Assembly: GCA_003427395.1 (NCBI GenBank) | Contig: BFEA01000617.1 | Coordinates: 447,963 to 487,489 of the forward strand | Direction: 5' to 3' | DNA length: 39,527 nt | From: Chara braunii | Taxonomy: Eukaryota > Streptophyta > Charophyceae > Charales > Characeae | Part shown: positions 1 to 11,033 of the stretch, one piece after another | Layout: every line of letters begins with the position of its first letter | Numbering within the stretch: the first letter of the stretch is position 1 | The notes under the pieces: generated by a model | Seen by the model: the letters and a program-made list of their open reading frames with translations, nothing else | Told to the model about the DNA's origin: nothing | Database searches by the model: none | Translations under genes and position numbers: made by a program

Positions 1-33
<33 letters not shown>
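1..33. repeat. (CA)n microsatellite
   Basis: The window opens inside an uninterrupted CA dinucleotide run, followed by a short degenerate CA/TA stretch. The array probably continues to the left of the window. Confidence 0.95.
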
Positions 34-39
<6 letters not shown>

Positions 40-49
40 ACACTCATAC

Positions 50-50
<1 letters not shown>

Positions 51-104
<54 letters not shown>

Positions 105-130
105 GATCAGATCAATCAACCAATCAATCA
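51..130. repeat. (AATC)n tetranucleotide repeat
   Basis: About fifteen near-perfect CAAT/AATC units follow the CA run. Similar CAATCAAT-rich words recur near 2.4 kb, 2.8 kb and 37.4-38.3 kb, so the word is common in this locus. Confidence 0.9.
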
Positions 131-572
131 AACTCTTTTTTTGTTTATTTATTTTCAAATTTTGCGAAGGAGGAAGCTATGTTCGTTATCGAACAATGTG
201 CTCGATGCGGAACATAGTTCTTGTCCGTCAATGAAGAGTGTGTTGTGGTCCATATGGAAGAACGCGGCGGACCACGTGGCTGACGAGAACCTCGTTCCGC
301 ATCGACGATAGTGCGTGCTTATGCATCTGGGCCATCGCTTCCCACGTTCGACGGAACAACTGGATAACGAAGAGAGTTGCCCCCACCTCGCAAACACTGG
401 TTGTTGGCAAACACTATGTGTGTTGTCACGATCGAGTGACCATGAAACGACGCCGTCACGAAAAAGCGTGTCGATGGGGGATACCCGCAAAGCACTACTC
501 TTTGTCTTCAGCCATGCGGGCCACCGCGGAGGTCTTCCATGGTCGCGGTCGATGGCACCGCGATCATGCCAC

Positions 573-1164
573 CATGAAACGCTGATCGCGCACGGAACAG
601 TGCAAGATGGAGAGAGATGCCTGCGTGGCCGCCATGCGACATCTCTCTCCATCAGGCACGGTTCGTCATTGTGGCGATATTGTCATACCATTCACGGGTC
701 CCCACGTGGAGGACAAAGAAGATCACGAGTAGTGTGTGCGGCGACGGGCGACCTGGGCCATCGCTATCAACCGCACACTCTTCATCAACGAACAAAGTTG
801 TTCGCGGCGAGAGGCCAACACTGCCTCCTGATTGCCAAACCCACGGTGGCATGGACGTGCTAGCACGAACGCCCATAATTCTTATGTGCACATGGTCGCA
901 CGATCAAGCCACCGAGCGGTTACTCGTTAGCATGCAGTGCTAGCCTCTTGTCATAAGCAGGTGTGATCAAAGGCGGGTAGCGATGGTTCAAGACACCCGC
1001 GCGTCACACACACAACTCGTTGTCTTCTTCGTCCTGCACGTGGGGACCCGCGAATGGTGTGACAATATCACCACTATGGCAGACATATGCAGACAAATTC
1101 GTGTCGTGTGGCGGCCACGCAGGCATCGCTCTCCATCAGGCACGGCTCGCTGGGCGATCAGCGT
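573..1164. repeat. Fold-back element with long inverted arms
   Basis: Bases 573-745 and 1003-1164 are imperfect inverted copies of each other, leaving about 255 bases between them. The outer part (573-625 against 1112-1164) and the inner part (660-745 against 1003-1085) are nested in the right order, so this is one continuous inverted repeat. Conceptual translation shows the same thing: peptide VLHVGTREW appears on the plus strand near 1040 and on the minus strand near 700. It resembles a MITE or fold-back transposon. No transposase gene or target-site duplication could be identified. Confidence 0.7.
609..650. repeat. Perfect 11-bp stem hairpin
   Basis: GGAGAGAGATG at 609-619 is exactly complementary to CATCTCTCTCC at 640-650 around a 20-base loop. 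It lies inside the left arm of the fold-back element and may simply mark a nested rearrangement. Confidence 0.7.
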
Positions 1165-1205
1165 TCCGGAGCAACAATGCGTGTGATGAACATTAGAAAT
1201 GGACG

Positions 1206-1340
1206 ATATGCAGAGGAGCGAATAGGAGGAATACAGAACAAATGATGTTAGCGGCGAGAAAAAGGAGACATCGGAGAGGAGCGAATAAGAGGGATATAGA
1301 ACAAATGGTGTTAGCGGCGAGAAAAAGGAGACATTGGAGG
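1206..1340. repeat. Tandem duplication, about 65 bp unit
   Basis: Two adjacent, slightly diverged copies share GAGGAGCGAATA, then ACAAATG, then TTAGCGGCGAGAAAAAGG. The open frames across them are by-products of the repeat and not genes. Confidence 0.75.
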
Positions 1341-2647
1341 ATGGGGCAAGAAATGCAGATTGGCAACGAGGTGCAGCGCTGCGATACTGTCACACAACGC
1401 AAGAAGACTCTCTTGAAATTTCCGAGAGGCGCGAGGGGCTCCGACGCCATGGTCTCCTCGAGCGCAGTTGTGGCGTACCTACAAGGTCGATCGTCGAGGA
1501 AGATGACGATGGCACAACGCAACTTGTGGCGAACGACGACGATCGCGCAGCATAGCGAAGCTGTCGTCCAGCGCGACAGAATGTAGGGAATGATGCGGTG
1601 AACTTGGGGGGCCGTTCGAACGGAAGCCTTCACCCGTTAGCCTCCCGGTCGCTCTCCAATGTGACGTTCATTTGGCAAGCTCTGTGCCATGGCGAGAAAT
1701 GACCCTGCGATATACAGATCAGACGACCCGGCCAGGGCTGGCCTTCAATTTTGGTTTCCGGTCTGGTAAAATGGCCCTCCTGCCCGTCATCGAAAAACCC
1801 CGCCCCCGCGCCCCCCCCGCCCCAAGGCCCCCCCTCGCCCCCACCTAGGCCCCAACCACCCAGCAACATCCGGTATGGCCCGCCGGCCAATGTTATAAAC
1901 GACCTTCAAAGTTAAAATGCCTCGTGTCGTATGCAGGTCGTTGATCGCGGAAATCCAACAGTTCCTGGACTCCTGCATTTTTTTGTTCTGTTTCGATGTG
2001 TCAAACGGCCCGCATACGAGTCATGCCGTAAGCAGGCCCTACGCGTCATGCCGTATGCACCCCCCCCCCCCTCCCCCCGTTTGTGTGTGTGTTTGTATGT
2101 ATGATTGTGCACGTTCGATTCACTGTATGCATTTGTTTGATCCACCCACGGTCGTGTGTTTGTACATATGATTGTGCGTGTGCATGCTTACGAAATGTTG
2201 TTTATGCGAGGCGACTTGTGTTTTCGAATGTGTAGTTTTGTTTGGTTTATTGTGTGCTTTCACGTGCGCATGTGTGGGAGCTATAGAAATGTGCCAATGC
2301 GTGTGTGTGCAGAACTTGTAGAATGTAGAGTAATTGATAAATTTCGAACCTCGTTCACTCATAACTGTTTATAAACACAACCTTTCTACATGCATGCATT
2401 CAAGTGATCAACACTCCAATCAATCATTCCAACAATCAAAAGATCGTTCATTGTCCGTGTGCTGCTGGATGGGGTTGATTGCATGATCTACAAAGAACGG
2501 AAGATACGACGGAGTGGTCGGATCGATGTTTCCTGCATTTGTTTGAGGTGTAGCATTCGACAGTATCAACAGACCGCCCGTCAAATCCTCGAATCGAGCA
2601 GTCACCAAACCGCCCAGATCAAACCATAAAGTGTGTGCATGTAACAC
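1341..2647. other. Stretch with no recognisable gene
   Basis: I see no coding signal here. The stretch holds C-rich tracts near 1800-1850 and 2059-2077 and T/G-rich sequence near 2085-2380. Open frames are short and lack recognisable motifs. Confidence 0.6.
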
Positions 2648-2660
2648 TGTGTGTGTGTGT

Positions 2661-2722
<62 letters not shown>
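2648..2722. repeat. (GT)n microsatellite
   Basis: This is a GT dinucleotide run interrupted once by TATGT near 2665. A shorter run occurs near 2956-2972. Confidence 0.95.
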
Positions 2723-2723
<1 letters not shown>

Positions 2724-3239
2724 TATCATCTATGTGTGTGCGGGCTTGCGCATGCCAGTATCGAGCAAGCGAATGTACGTTCAGTCGATATGCTTAATAA
2801 CTTTGAGTAGTTAATCATGACAAGCAATCAATCGACTAAACGTCGCACCCTCCAAGTAATCAGTCATTCGATTAATGAATAGAACGTTCCCGACATTCGA
2901 TGGATGAACCTGGTGCTCGAACAAGTGATCAGGCCCTCATCAATCGTGTATCTGTGTATGTGTGTGTGTGTGCCTCGCCATTGTCGTGCCCCACGATGCC
3001 CCGCGAAAACAAAATGCGATCGTTGAAGACACGAACGTTCGTCCAATCAATCAGCGCACTGAGCAGGAGATAGTGGCCGATCTCTTGAGTGATGGGCTGT
3101 TTGAGAGAAACAAATGTCCGTTTTCCTATTTTAGCGCTCAAGCGCTGTTGTTGTTCGTCGAGATCCCAACTTGATTTGTCGCAACGGCAGTGCCGTGTCC
3201 AATCGCAAGCACAAAAACCCACAATCACTGCAGACTATG

Positions 3240-4930
3240 CGTGAATGCACGATGTCCGCTGGCATCTAAACTTCACATATTCACCCAACAGAGAAAGAAG
3301 TTCGGATGCCGTAGGACTCGCCGGTTTTCCCGGTGGCACGTAAGCAGTTGTCCTTTCTCAGCAGTATTTGAAGTTCGAATACCAGCGAACTTTGTTCATT
3401 CTCACAATCTATGCTGCAACCAGCCTCATCCTGGTCCAGCACGGAAGGGGAGAGTTGACGAAGTTCGCGGACATCCGAAATTCACATTTTGACGGGGGTG
3501 TGACAGCAGAAATCCGCCCTCATCCGAACTTTATGGATTTTCCTTTTCTGCATTTGAACAATGAACACCGCCCTCACGCGACGTGCAACCCTCCTGTGTT
3601 CGCACTTCACACATTGGAGTGCGCCCGCATCCGAACTTCACATATTCGCCACAAAAGGCCCAGGTCGAAGTTCGGATCCCGACGGACTTTGTGGTTTTCA
3701 CGGTAGCACGTGAGTAGTTATCCTTTCTCACCTGTATTTGGATTTTGGATCCCAGCGAACTTCGTGTCTCCACACACCCCATGCCGCAACCAGGGTCTTT
3801 CTAGTCCAGCACTTGAAGGGAGGACAGTAGAAGTTCGTCGGCATCCGAACTTCACGTTTCGACGGGGGTGTGGCAGAAGAAGTCCGCCCGCATCCGAACT
3901 TCTACGATTTGCCTTTTCATCATCTAAACAACGAACACCGCCCTCTAGGGACGCACAACCCTCTTGTGTGCGCACTTTGCACATCGTAGTCCACCGGCAT
4001 CCGAACTTCACATGTTCACCACCAATGGCCCGGGTCGAAGTCCGGATTCCGGCGGATTTGGAGGTGTCCATGCTAGCACATGAATAGTTATCCTTTCTCA
4101 CTAGTACTTGAAGTTCGGATGCCTGCGAACTTCGTGTTTCCACACAACCCATGCTGCAACCGGGGTCTTCCTGGGAGTGGAGGACAAAAGAAGTTCGCCG
4201 GCATCTGAACTTCACGTTCTGAGGTGATGTTAAGAAAGAAGTCCGCCCACATTCGAACTTCTATGATTCGTCTTTTCTGCATCCACGCAATGAACACTGC
4301 CGTCAGGTGACGTGCAGTCCTCCTTTGTTCACACTTTGCACATTGTAGTTCGTCGACATCCAGACTTCACATGTTCACAAGGACTACAACCCAGGTCGAA
4401 GTTCGGATTCCGGTGGACTTGGTGGTTTTCACGGTGGCATGTCAGCAATTATCCATTCTCAGCCGTCTTTGAAGTTCGAATGCCAGCGAACTTCGTGTTT
4501 CCACACAACCCATGCTACAACCAGGGTCTTCCTGAACTACCACAAGAGGGGAGAATAGAAGAAGTTCGACAACATGCTGACTTCACGTTTTGTCTGTGAG
4601 GGCTTAGTGAAGAAGTCCGCCCTTATCCGACTTTCAGTGTTTGTCGTTCTGCGTATCCGGACAATCAACACCGGCCGCAGTTGACGTGTAGTCTTCCTCT
4701 GTTCTCGGTTTGCACAATGCCTAGAGGCTTCGGAAAGAATTGTACTCTGCCGGCATCCGAACTTCGCTTATTCGTCACCGCAGGCAACGCAAGAAGATCG
4801 GGTTCCGGCGGACCAGGCGGTAGTCCTTGTGGCACGTCGGCATTTACCCTTTCTCACCTGGGGGCGAAGTTCGGATGCCAGCGCACTTCGTCTTTCACAC
4901 AACCTATGCTGTAACAAGCGTCCTGGTGGC
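3240..4930. repeat. Tandem array, 365-370 bp unit, each unit holding several 24-bp palindromes
   Basis: A landmark (CAGGTCGAAG or GGGTCGAAG followed by a forward palindrome) recurs at 3667, 4037 and 4398. Degenerate versions sit near 3297 and 4793, giving a period of about 361-395 bases. Other words recur in each unit in fixed order, for example TATCCTTTCTCA, AACCAGGGTCTTCCTG and GAACACCGCCCTC. Each unit carries five or six copies of the palindrome in alternating orientation. The array is satellite-like and not coding. Confidence 0.8.
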
Positions 4931-5712
4931 CTAGCATAGGAGGGGAGGACAAAAGGAGTTCTCAACCTGCGGGAACTCGAGGGGTTTTGTGTTTGTGGAG
5001 TGCGAAACTCTCTTCGAAATAGATCCAGATCCAACAAGAAGGGCCACCAACTGGGACAGGCACTCTCTGGCAACTAAGCCCCGAATCTGTTCACACAGCA
5101 CGAAACTCTGCGCCGAACGGATCCAAACCCCGCACCGAGGTCCCCTAAGAGTGCTTTTGGCAATCCGCGAAGGCGACCGTCGATTGTTCGACACTTCTTG
5201 TAGGTGGTTGGGCAACAAACATGTCGGTACTAAAGGTATTCGTCACATGGGCATCTCCGCCAGTGACGCAACTTGAATATGTGAAGTCCGGATTCTGACG
5301 GATTGAGACCGTGGGCATGTCGAAAGGGAATCGAAGGGTGGCGCTCCCCGAAGCTCGCGCTGCCCCAGGACCAGAACCGAAGTTCAAGTCCGCCATCGTC
5401 ACAGCACATTGGGCAAGATCACCGGCATCCGAACTTCACAGAGTTTCCACGAAGTGCGGGGATTGTCGGATGTCGGTGAACACTGATCGTCGACACGCCC
5501 TACCGGGACGGGGGGGCCCTGTCGGTCGGGCGGACATGTGGCCTCTGCTCAACATGCAGATTTCGGATGCAGGGGGACTACAATCCGTTTCCTGGCTTCT
5601 GGGCGCGGCGAAAAAAGCAAACATATTCACACTGCACAGTTCTTGAGGTCGGTGTTCATTGCTCCGAATGAAGAAAAGCTCAACGGTTGAAGTTCGGATG
5701 CGGGCATGCTTC
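3251..5712. repeat. Cluster of about 26 copies of the 24-bp 8-8-8 palindrome
   Basis: The unit is an arm GAAGTTCG, a core GATGCCGG and an arm CGAACTTC; the reverse orientation shows core CCGGCATC. Starts seen at 3251, 3297, 3370, 3460, 3509, 3616, 3667, 3740, 3830, 3879, 3986, 4037, 4110, 4190, 4238, 4345, 4398, 4471, 4561, 4612, 4742, 4793, 4866, 5282, 5414 and 5689. Most depart from consensus at one to five positions. The copies at 4110, 3830 and 4471 are nearly perfect. The commonest variant turns one arm into CGGACTTC, which would still pair with the other arm in RNA through one G-U wobble. Confidence 0.85.
4985..5060 (-). repeat. Partial copy of the 144-bp repeat
   Basis: Words GTGCGAAACTC, TTCGAAATAGATCCAGATCC and AAGGGCCACCAACTGGG are reverse-strand relatives of the tandem units at 6.2-6.5 kb and 33.85-34.1 kb. 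Only about half a unit is visible. Confidence 0.55.
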
Positions 5713-5749
5713 TGCAGCCAGCCCCTACCGGAAGCAGGTGGAGATCGAA

Positions 5750-6130
5750 TCACAAATGGTTAACAGGTACCCTCACTTTTTACCCCTTGGGTAACCTTCA
5801 CCAACATGAAAAGTGTAGTGGGGATCATGTTTTTTTTTTGTTTTTTTTTTTTTTTTTTTCCGCCTGTTTTGTTTTTGGTCAAGGTCTGTATGTGCCAAGT
5901 TTGGTGTTTGTTGGGTTTCTGGAGATGGTTGTTTTGGGCAGTGCTGAAAATTGTGAAAATCGACAAATTGAAATGTTGGTGAAATTTCATGCAAGTGCAC
6001 TTTTGGCTTGCTGTTTTATATGCTTTTATTTTTCTTTTTCATTTTTTTTTTTTACAATATGTTAGTAAGATGTGCACTCTACATATTGGTGTAAAGTATG
6101 GTTAAAATGACCTTTTGGTTTTCTTATAAA
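5750..6130. other. AT-rich segment with poly-T tracts, no gene
   Basis: Base composition changes abruptly. T runs lie at 5829-5860 and 6028-6053, with much T/G-rich sequence between. It lacks the palindrome and resembles none of the neighbouring repeats, so it may be a separate small insertion. No clear terminal repeats were found. The poly-K and poly-F frames are artefacts. Confidence 0.5.
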
Positions 6131-6164
6131 TGACGGTCAAAATTGGGCGGTCAGTTAACCTTCT

Positions 6165-6540
6165 CTCGCAGGTTATCTGTTATTCGAGCAGTCTTTCGGA
6201 ATGCTCAATCACAACTGGGGCGAGTTTGGTGGGCCTTCTTGCTGGATCTGGATCTGTTTCGAGCAGAGTTTCACACTTTACAAACAGAATTCCCCTCCAA
6301 TTCCCGCCGGTTATCAGTTGTTCGGGTAGTCTTTCGAGATGCTCAATCGCAACCGGGGCGAGTTGGTGGACCTTCTTGTTGGAACTGAAACTGTTTCGAG
6401 CAGAGTTTCGCACTCCACAAAGAGAATGTCCCTCTAGTTCCCGCAGGTTAATAGTTGTTCGGGCAGTCTTTCGGGATGCTCAATCGCAACTGGGGCGAGT
6501 TTGGTGGACCTTCTTCTCGGGTCTACGTGTGTGATAGGCA
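6165..6540 (+). repeat. Tandem repeat, about 144 bp unit, nearly three copies
   Basis: The phrase CAGTCTTTCGG, then ATGCTCAATC, then GGGGCGAG, then TTTCGAGCAGAGTTTC recurs at about 6190, 6332 and 6470. The same family occurs in reverse orientation at 33,845-34,110, upstream of copy B of the gene. Copy A starts downstream of this array, so the order repeat-then-gene is shared by both loci. Confidence 0.75.
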
Positions 6541-6591
6541 GAGTGTGGCGATCACATGTATCCGTCTACGAGGTTGCCCGACAATTTCGTC

Positions 6592-7083
6592 AAGTTCGCC
6601 TGTATCTGAACTTCGCATGAAGGCCAAAAAAGGATGTGAGGAAGTGCGGATACCGGCGGACTTGTCAACTGTTTGTGCAGTCTTTCGTCATGTTCATACG
6701 CTACTGGAGCGAGTTCAGTGTGCCTTCTTGTTGGGTCCTGGGGTGTTAACGATAGAGTCTTGCAGTCTACAAACCGGCCCACACTCTGTTGTACGAAGTG
6801 CCCGTTGAATTCGTCAAGTTCGCGGGTATCCGAATTTCGCACAAAGTATAAAGAGGATGTGAAAAATTGTGGATGCCGACGAACTTGTCCACTGTTCGTG
6901 CACTCTTTCATCATGTTGATACGCTATTGGGGCGAGTTTGGTGTGCCTTCTTAATGGGTCTGGGCGTGTGAACTACAGAGTCTACCAGTCGACATCCCGT
7001 CTCAGACTCTGTAACATCGCACGTCGTTATCAGTCTGCGCCAATGCCCGACGAATTCGTCTAGTTCGCCGGTATCCGAACTTC
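6592..7083. repeat. Two ~220-bp units bounded by five palindromes
   Basis: Palindromes start at 6592, 6641, 6815, 6864 and 7060. The sequence from 6641 to 6863 is repeated from 6864 to 7083, with shared words such as TTCGTCAAG, GATACGCTA and GTGCCTTCTT. Each unit begins at a forward palindrome and ends at a reverse one. The repeat junctions therefore coincide with palindromes. Confidence 0.65.
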
Positions 7084-7250
7084 ATACAGATGCCTCTTTT
7101 CTATCTTGCTTTTGGTGCCAATGAACTTTGTTGTGCTTTTGGTGTTGCGTGATATGTGGTTCTACGGAAACCGGAGTTCACTGGTGGGGTGTGTTACTTA
7201 TGTCTTCCGTGTGTTGGGTTGTTTTTGTCTCTTGAACCGGTGCAGACACA

Positions 7251-8287
7251 ATGTCCATATCAAGAGGCGAGAAGCAGCCGACCGGAACCTCGGGGAGGGA
7301 ATCGCAAACCTCTAAATTGTGGTCCTATCATGTGCATACCAAATGGTTCGTCAATTGGTGCTGCGGGGATGAGTTCGAACCGACGAGGCCTCCGTAAGGT
7401 CCGGTTATATTCCTCGAAGACAAAAAAGTACGTAGAGTGTTTGGGACGGTTGCCGGATGATATGCGTGGAAAAAGGACAACACGCAATATTATAAGTTGC
7501 ATACCGTGTACAGTTCGAAGAGCGACGTTGTCAAAAATTTGAAAGCCTAGGGGCGTTTTTGTCTTTTGAGTTGTTCCAGGGGTTTGGTGCGGGGGTTGTG
7601 AAAACGCCTTTTTACCAAGAACCCACGGGGGGAGGTGTCATTTTGGCGAGGGAATTCTTCGACTTAGTGGGGCAGAAGAACATCGACCTGGAGGAACCCT
7701 GCCACATTCAAGGCGACCAAGAGCTGTTGCTGCCTCTTCAGATGTGCACCGGGTTTGAATCCAGTGGTGCTCCCATGGAGGGGGGAGATTTGGGTTCTGG
7801 TTCTTTTTTCCAACTCCATCGGGGCAAGGGCCGTGGTCAATTCGATGACGGTAAAGAACAAGAGCAAATGCGGACTTCGCCGCTTAGGCGGGGAGAAAGG
7901 TTTGTCCTCTGTATTCCTGGGGTGGAAAGACACACCCCAGTTTACGAGCGGCCGATGACGTCGGCCGGGGGGGGGGAGGAGGGTGAACAGCAGCCTCCCC
8001 ATAAGAGAAGGGGAGGTTATCAGAAAGAGGGTGAGGGTTGTGCAAAGAAACATAAGGCAAGGGCACCCCAGACGACGGGGGGGAAAACGAAGGGAGTTGA
8101 GGGGCAAGAGGGCCCATCGGGTCGGAAACGCCAGACGTTGGCGCAGAAACAGCCTCAGTGGGGGGTTGTCGAGCCAACTGGCCCAATCGACATCGACACC
8201 TCGTACTTCCTTGAATGGAAAGACGGCGTGCGGACAAAGCGGGAGTTCTTCGTTAGCTCGACGCGGGTCGTCGACATCGGTGACTAG
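7251..8287 (+). pseudogene. Copy A: N-terminal region of the ParB/methyltransferase-like gene
   Basis: The ATG at 7251 opens MSISRGEKQPTGTSGRES, matched by MSTSRGEEQPTGTSGRES at the start of copy B (33,223, minus). Sequence similarity continues past in-frame stops at 7395 (TAA), 7458 (TGA) and 7548 (TAG) and a frameshift near 7555. The frame from 7559 then encodes ELFQGFG, TPFYQE and AREFF, all shared with copy B. The second half is rich in K, R, G and Q (for example HKRRGGYQKEG), like a nuclear localisation or nucleic-acid-binding linker. I do not recognise the N-terminal domain. The start is chosen because both copies share it and are unrelated immediately upstream. Confidence 0.6.
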
Positions 8288-9139
8288 GAACGCTCGTACA
8301 ATCAGCGGTCCCTGGATCCCGTCCACACGCTGCTCATCATTGACGCAATGAAGATGGCCTTCTCAAAGGCCGAGAAGACGTACGGGTCGCCTACCCTTAA
8401 GCTGGTGCTGCTGGGGTTGGAGAAACTTGTGAGGGGCATACGGGCGGTTCGTCTGAAGCTAGAGGACTGGAAGGGCGAGCTGGCAGGCCAATACTATTAT
8501 TACGCTGTTTCCGAGCAGCACAAAGCGGCTGCAGCCAAGGCTCTGCTCGGACCAGATGTCCCGTTGAGGTACAACATCGAGAGGTGACCTGCACGAATGG
8601 TTTACTTCTCGGACAATGAGTTCGAAGGGTATTTTCTGGTCAGCTCGGAGGACAATAAGAAGGACTTGAAGGCACCTCCGAAACAGCTGAAACTGTCGAT
8701 GAAGGAATGGCCTGAGTTATGTCTGCAGGCGCTTCACAAAACGCCTTACAACCACTTGTGGATTCTCGCTGATGAGACACGCGAGGATAATATTAAGAAA
8801 CAAAACGCTGCCCAACGATCTTATTTTCCGCTTTTGATGGATGGGAAAAGCGTGTGGGAACTGGGAATGAAATTCTTCGACAAATGGGAGATGGAAAGAC
8901 TGCTCGCACCCGAGGGAGCAAAGTGGATCACAAAAAAAAAAAGAGTGAAGGATGTCAGGCCAGGTGTTAGCCATCTCGTGAACGAGAAGTTGGGCCGAAA
9001 GGAGGTCGTCTACAACGTCCCCGTCGATGCGCCCCAAAAAGAAAGGCAAGAAGGAGAAAGAGTCTGGCGATTGGTTCGTTCAAGTCACCGAGCCGGATCC
9101 GCATTGCTGGAAGGCTGTGGAAGCCCTAACCGACAATGA
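8288..9139 (+). pseudogene. Copy A: ParB-like domain and following linker
   Basis: This continues in the same frame as the previous segment after a TAG at 8285 where copy B has TGG. The segment reads YNQRSLDPVHTLLIIDAM, then about 60 residues, then GQYYYYAVSEQHKAAAAKAL. An N-R-x-x-D start, a helix and a late Y-x-x-x-x-G-x-H/R-x-x-A-A block are the layout of ParB/sulfiredoxin-fold domains. The usual G-E/H-R-R box is replaced by EQHKA (GQHNA in copy B). A TGA at 8585 replaces a tryptophan codon. Compared with copy B, about 40 residues are missing after LSMK, and a frameshift near 9030 moves the coding frame. The ParB assignment is an inference from pattern only. Confidence 0.5.
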
Positions 9140-9805
9140 GAAATGTCGGTTGCTGAAGAAGGTCCTCAACTGCGAGGTCGTGTGGGTGCAGACAGGCTCC
9201 GCTTCATTAGCGAAGCAAGGGAAGTTGAAAGTGCACGAAGCAGTGCACCTGCTGATGTACGATCGCATCTTGGTGCGATTATGGAACTTCTACCAGTTCA
9301 AGCACGAGAATTGGTTGGATACCGACTGCACACGTGCGTACCCGTTCCTAAAGAAAAGGGAGACGATTTTGGCAGAGTTCGGAAAGTAGGGAATGGATGC
9401 TGTATTGTGGCACGGGGCCAAAAAGCTCGTCTGTGACGCCTCACTGTTCAAGGATTGTCCGCCATACATGGGGTGCGAGGACAACAAAACGATCAAGGCG
9501 ACAGAAAAACTCGCCCTTAACAAGAAGTAGTCTGCCGACTGGAGGAACAAGGTCCTATCCGTGTTGACTGGCAATAGGGCGAAGAGTTTGGAGGTCGCGC
9601 TTGCCGAAGGCGTGGCCCACATTCTGTGGAAAGACTCGGGGGACGTGACACTCATTGCCCCGTTCGGCATTGACCCTCTGAAAGCGCTGATGAGGGTCAC
9701 AGAGTTGGAGCAAGTAGTTGGGACCACCAAATGTCGCACGTGGGTTCTCAATCTTTGTGCGCCAGTGGGCTTGAAACAGTGGACGCCCAAAGCTTTTGAG
9801 CGTTT
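9027..9805 (+). pseudogene. Copy A: central region, continues after frameshift
   Basis: From 9027 the frame carries KKGKKEKESGDWFVQVTEPD, then DNEKC, RLWNFYQFKHEN and PPYMGCED, all matched in copy B at 30.1-30.6 kb. In-frame TAG codons lie at 9387 (CAG in copy B) and near 9528 (TTG in copy B). The segment ends near 9805, where similarity jumps to another frame. It includes WVLNLCAPVGLKQW, the counterpart of copy B's DLCEP segment, discussed there as a possible relic of a DPPY-like motif. Confidence 0.55.
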
Positions 9806-9885
9806 TGAATACCCTCATGAAGCAATTGTTTCAGATATACTGGACGGTCGTCGCTTTCGTCCCTCGGCAGTGGGACTAAACCTTC

Positions 9886-11033
9886 ATGACCAGCCTGCGC
9901 CATCTGCCCGTTGTCGAGGCAATGGGAGGGAAGTGGGTCAGGAAGGCGCAGCAAAAGAAAAGTTTCCCGGTGGGGAACAACTTGTACACGGCTGACGACT
10001 GCATGTACATTTTCTTCAAAGGTGAGGATTTGCGGGAGAATATTTGTGTCATTTACGATGCTAGGTTGTCGGCAGGTGACGCTGCGGCTGTCGGGGCACA
10101 TCAGAAATTGACCCCGACAGACATATCGGAGATTCCCTTCGACCCGTGCGAGTGGCCATCGGCCATGCCTGGGGTTGACAGAAAGGTCTACAAGGAGATG
10201 GAACGGAACCCCATGCAGCTGGCCCATCTGCTGGAATTTGTGTGCAGAAAGAGGGAGGGCATCATGTTCCTTGAACAGCCGCACGCACGAGTTGTGTGGG
10301 AGGTTCTGAAGAGCGGCCGACATGTGGTCGCGCTCGAAGGGAATTTCGAGTTGTTGCAATACCCATTGGAGTTTCTCAAAAGCGAGGTCAACTCTGGCGC
10401 CAACAGCTGCGAGTTCGTTTCGAGGAGCGAGAAACCGAGACGCATTTGAGAACCATTCAAGGACATGTGGTTCAAGTTGAGCGCGCAGAAGAGGAACAGG
10501 ATCTACGAGTTTCGAATTTTGGAAACATGGCCCAGGAGGAACAACGACGTTGAGTACATGCGCCACAAGGAACACATGTTAGCATCGCTGGACAACTACT
10601 ACGACGCCACACGCATGAACGCGAAGAACTTCCTCGACCGACTGGAGTATTTGTACTTCGTCGAGTCAGAGGAGGCGCTGAAGATCGAGAGTTACGGTAC
10701 CAGACATGTGTTGTTTTCGACACTACTGTGCATGAGGAGGAGAGCGACACCGAGGATATCGAACTTGATTACGACCTTGCTGCAATGTTTCATGCACCGG
10801 GTTCCTCGTCGGCTGCTCCTTCAACACGCCAAGCCACCCAGGCATTACCTGTGGCCAGGTCCGCCCTCAGTAAGACCCCGAGTAAGCTGGCGGCGAGACT
10901 GGCACCTCGGGCTGCCACCCCGCCTCCGTTGCGTCCCGGGAGTTCGGGTTCAGTGCATCATCCTTCTCGCATGGATAATAAGATTAACTTCGAAGGGCTC
11001 GACCACACTCGATCGAGCAAAGGGGGGGGGGAG
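9886..11033 (+). pseudogene. Copy A: methyltransferase-like end and Pro-rich tail
   Basis: The frame reads ERNPMQLAHLLEFVCRK, then GIMFLEQPHARVVWEVLKSG, then RHVVALEGN. In beta-class N6/N4 DNA methyltransferases the C-terminal end has H-P-x-Q-K-P, L-L, then G-D-x-V-L-D-x-F-x-G-S-G-T-T, then G-R-x-x-x-G-I-E. The spacing and flanking hydrophobic pattern match, but the F-x-G-x-G glycines are lost, so activity is unlikely. A TGA at 10,447 replaces TGG of copy B. Downstream come YEFRILE, MLASLDNYYDATR, then after a frameshift near 10,710 an acidic patch and a Ser/Pro/Ala linker (LAPRAATPPPLRPG). The family call is an inference. Confidence 0.5.

Noticed and set aside
155-652. 165-codon minus-strand frame
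   Set aside because: It lies over the fold-back arm and adjoining unassigned sequence. Part of its peptide reappears on the other strand at 1.1 kb because of the inverted repeat.
3368-4215. Several 100-165 codon frames on both strands in the 365-bp array
   Set aside because: Their recurring peptides (KFGCRRT, EVRIPA, AGIRTS) are just the palindrome read in different frames, with frequent stops between units.
3251-5712. Palindromes as a CRISPR array
   Set aside because: Spacing is irregular, both orientations alternate, spacers are themselves repeated, and the sequence is eukaryotic with no cas genes.
5750-6130. AT-rich segment as a MITE
   Set aside because: The ends GGTACCCTCACTTTTTA and GTGTAAAGTATGG are only weakly inverted, and no target-site duplication was found.
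7664-8326. 220-codon minus-strand frame across copy A
   Set aside because: It is antisense to the N-terminal region, which copy B supports in the plus-strand sense.
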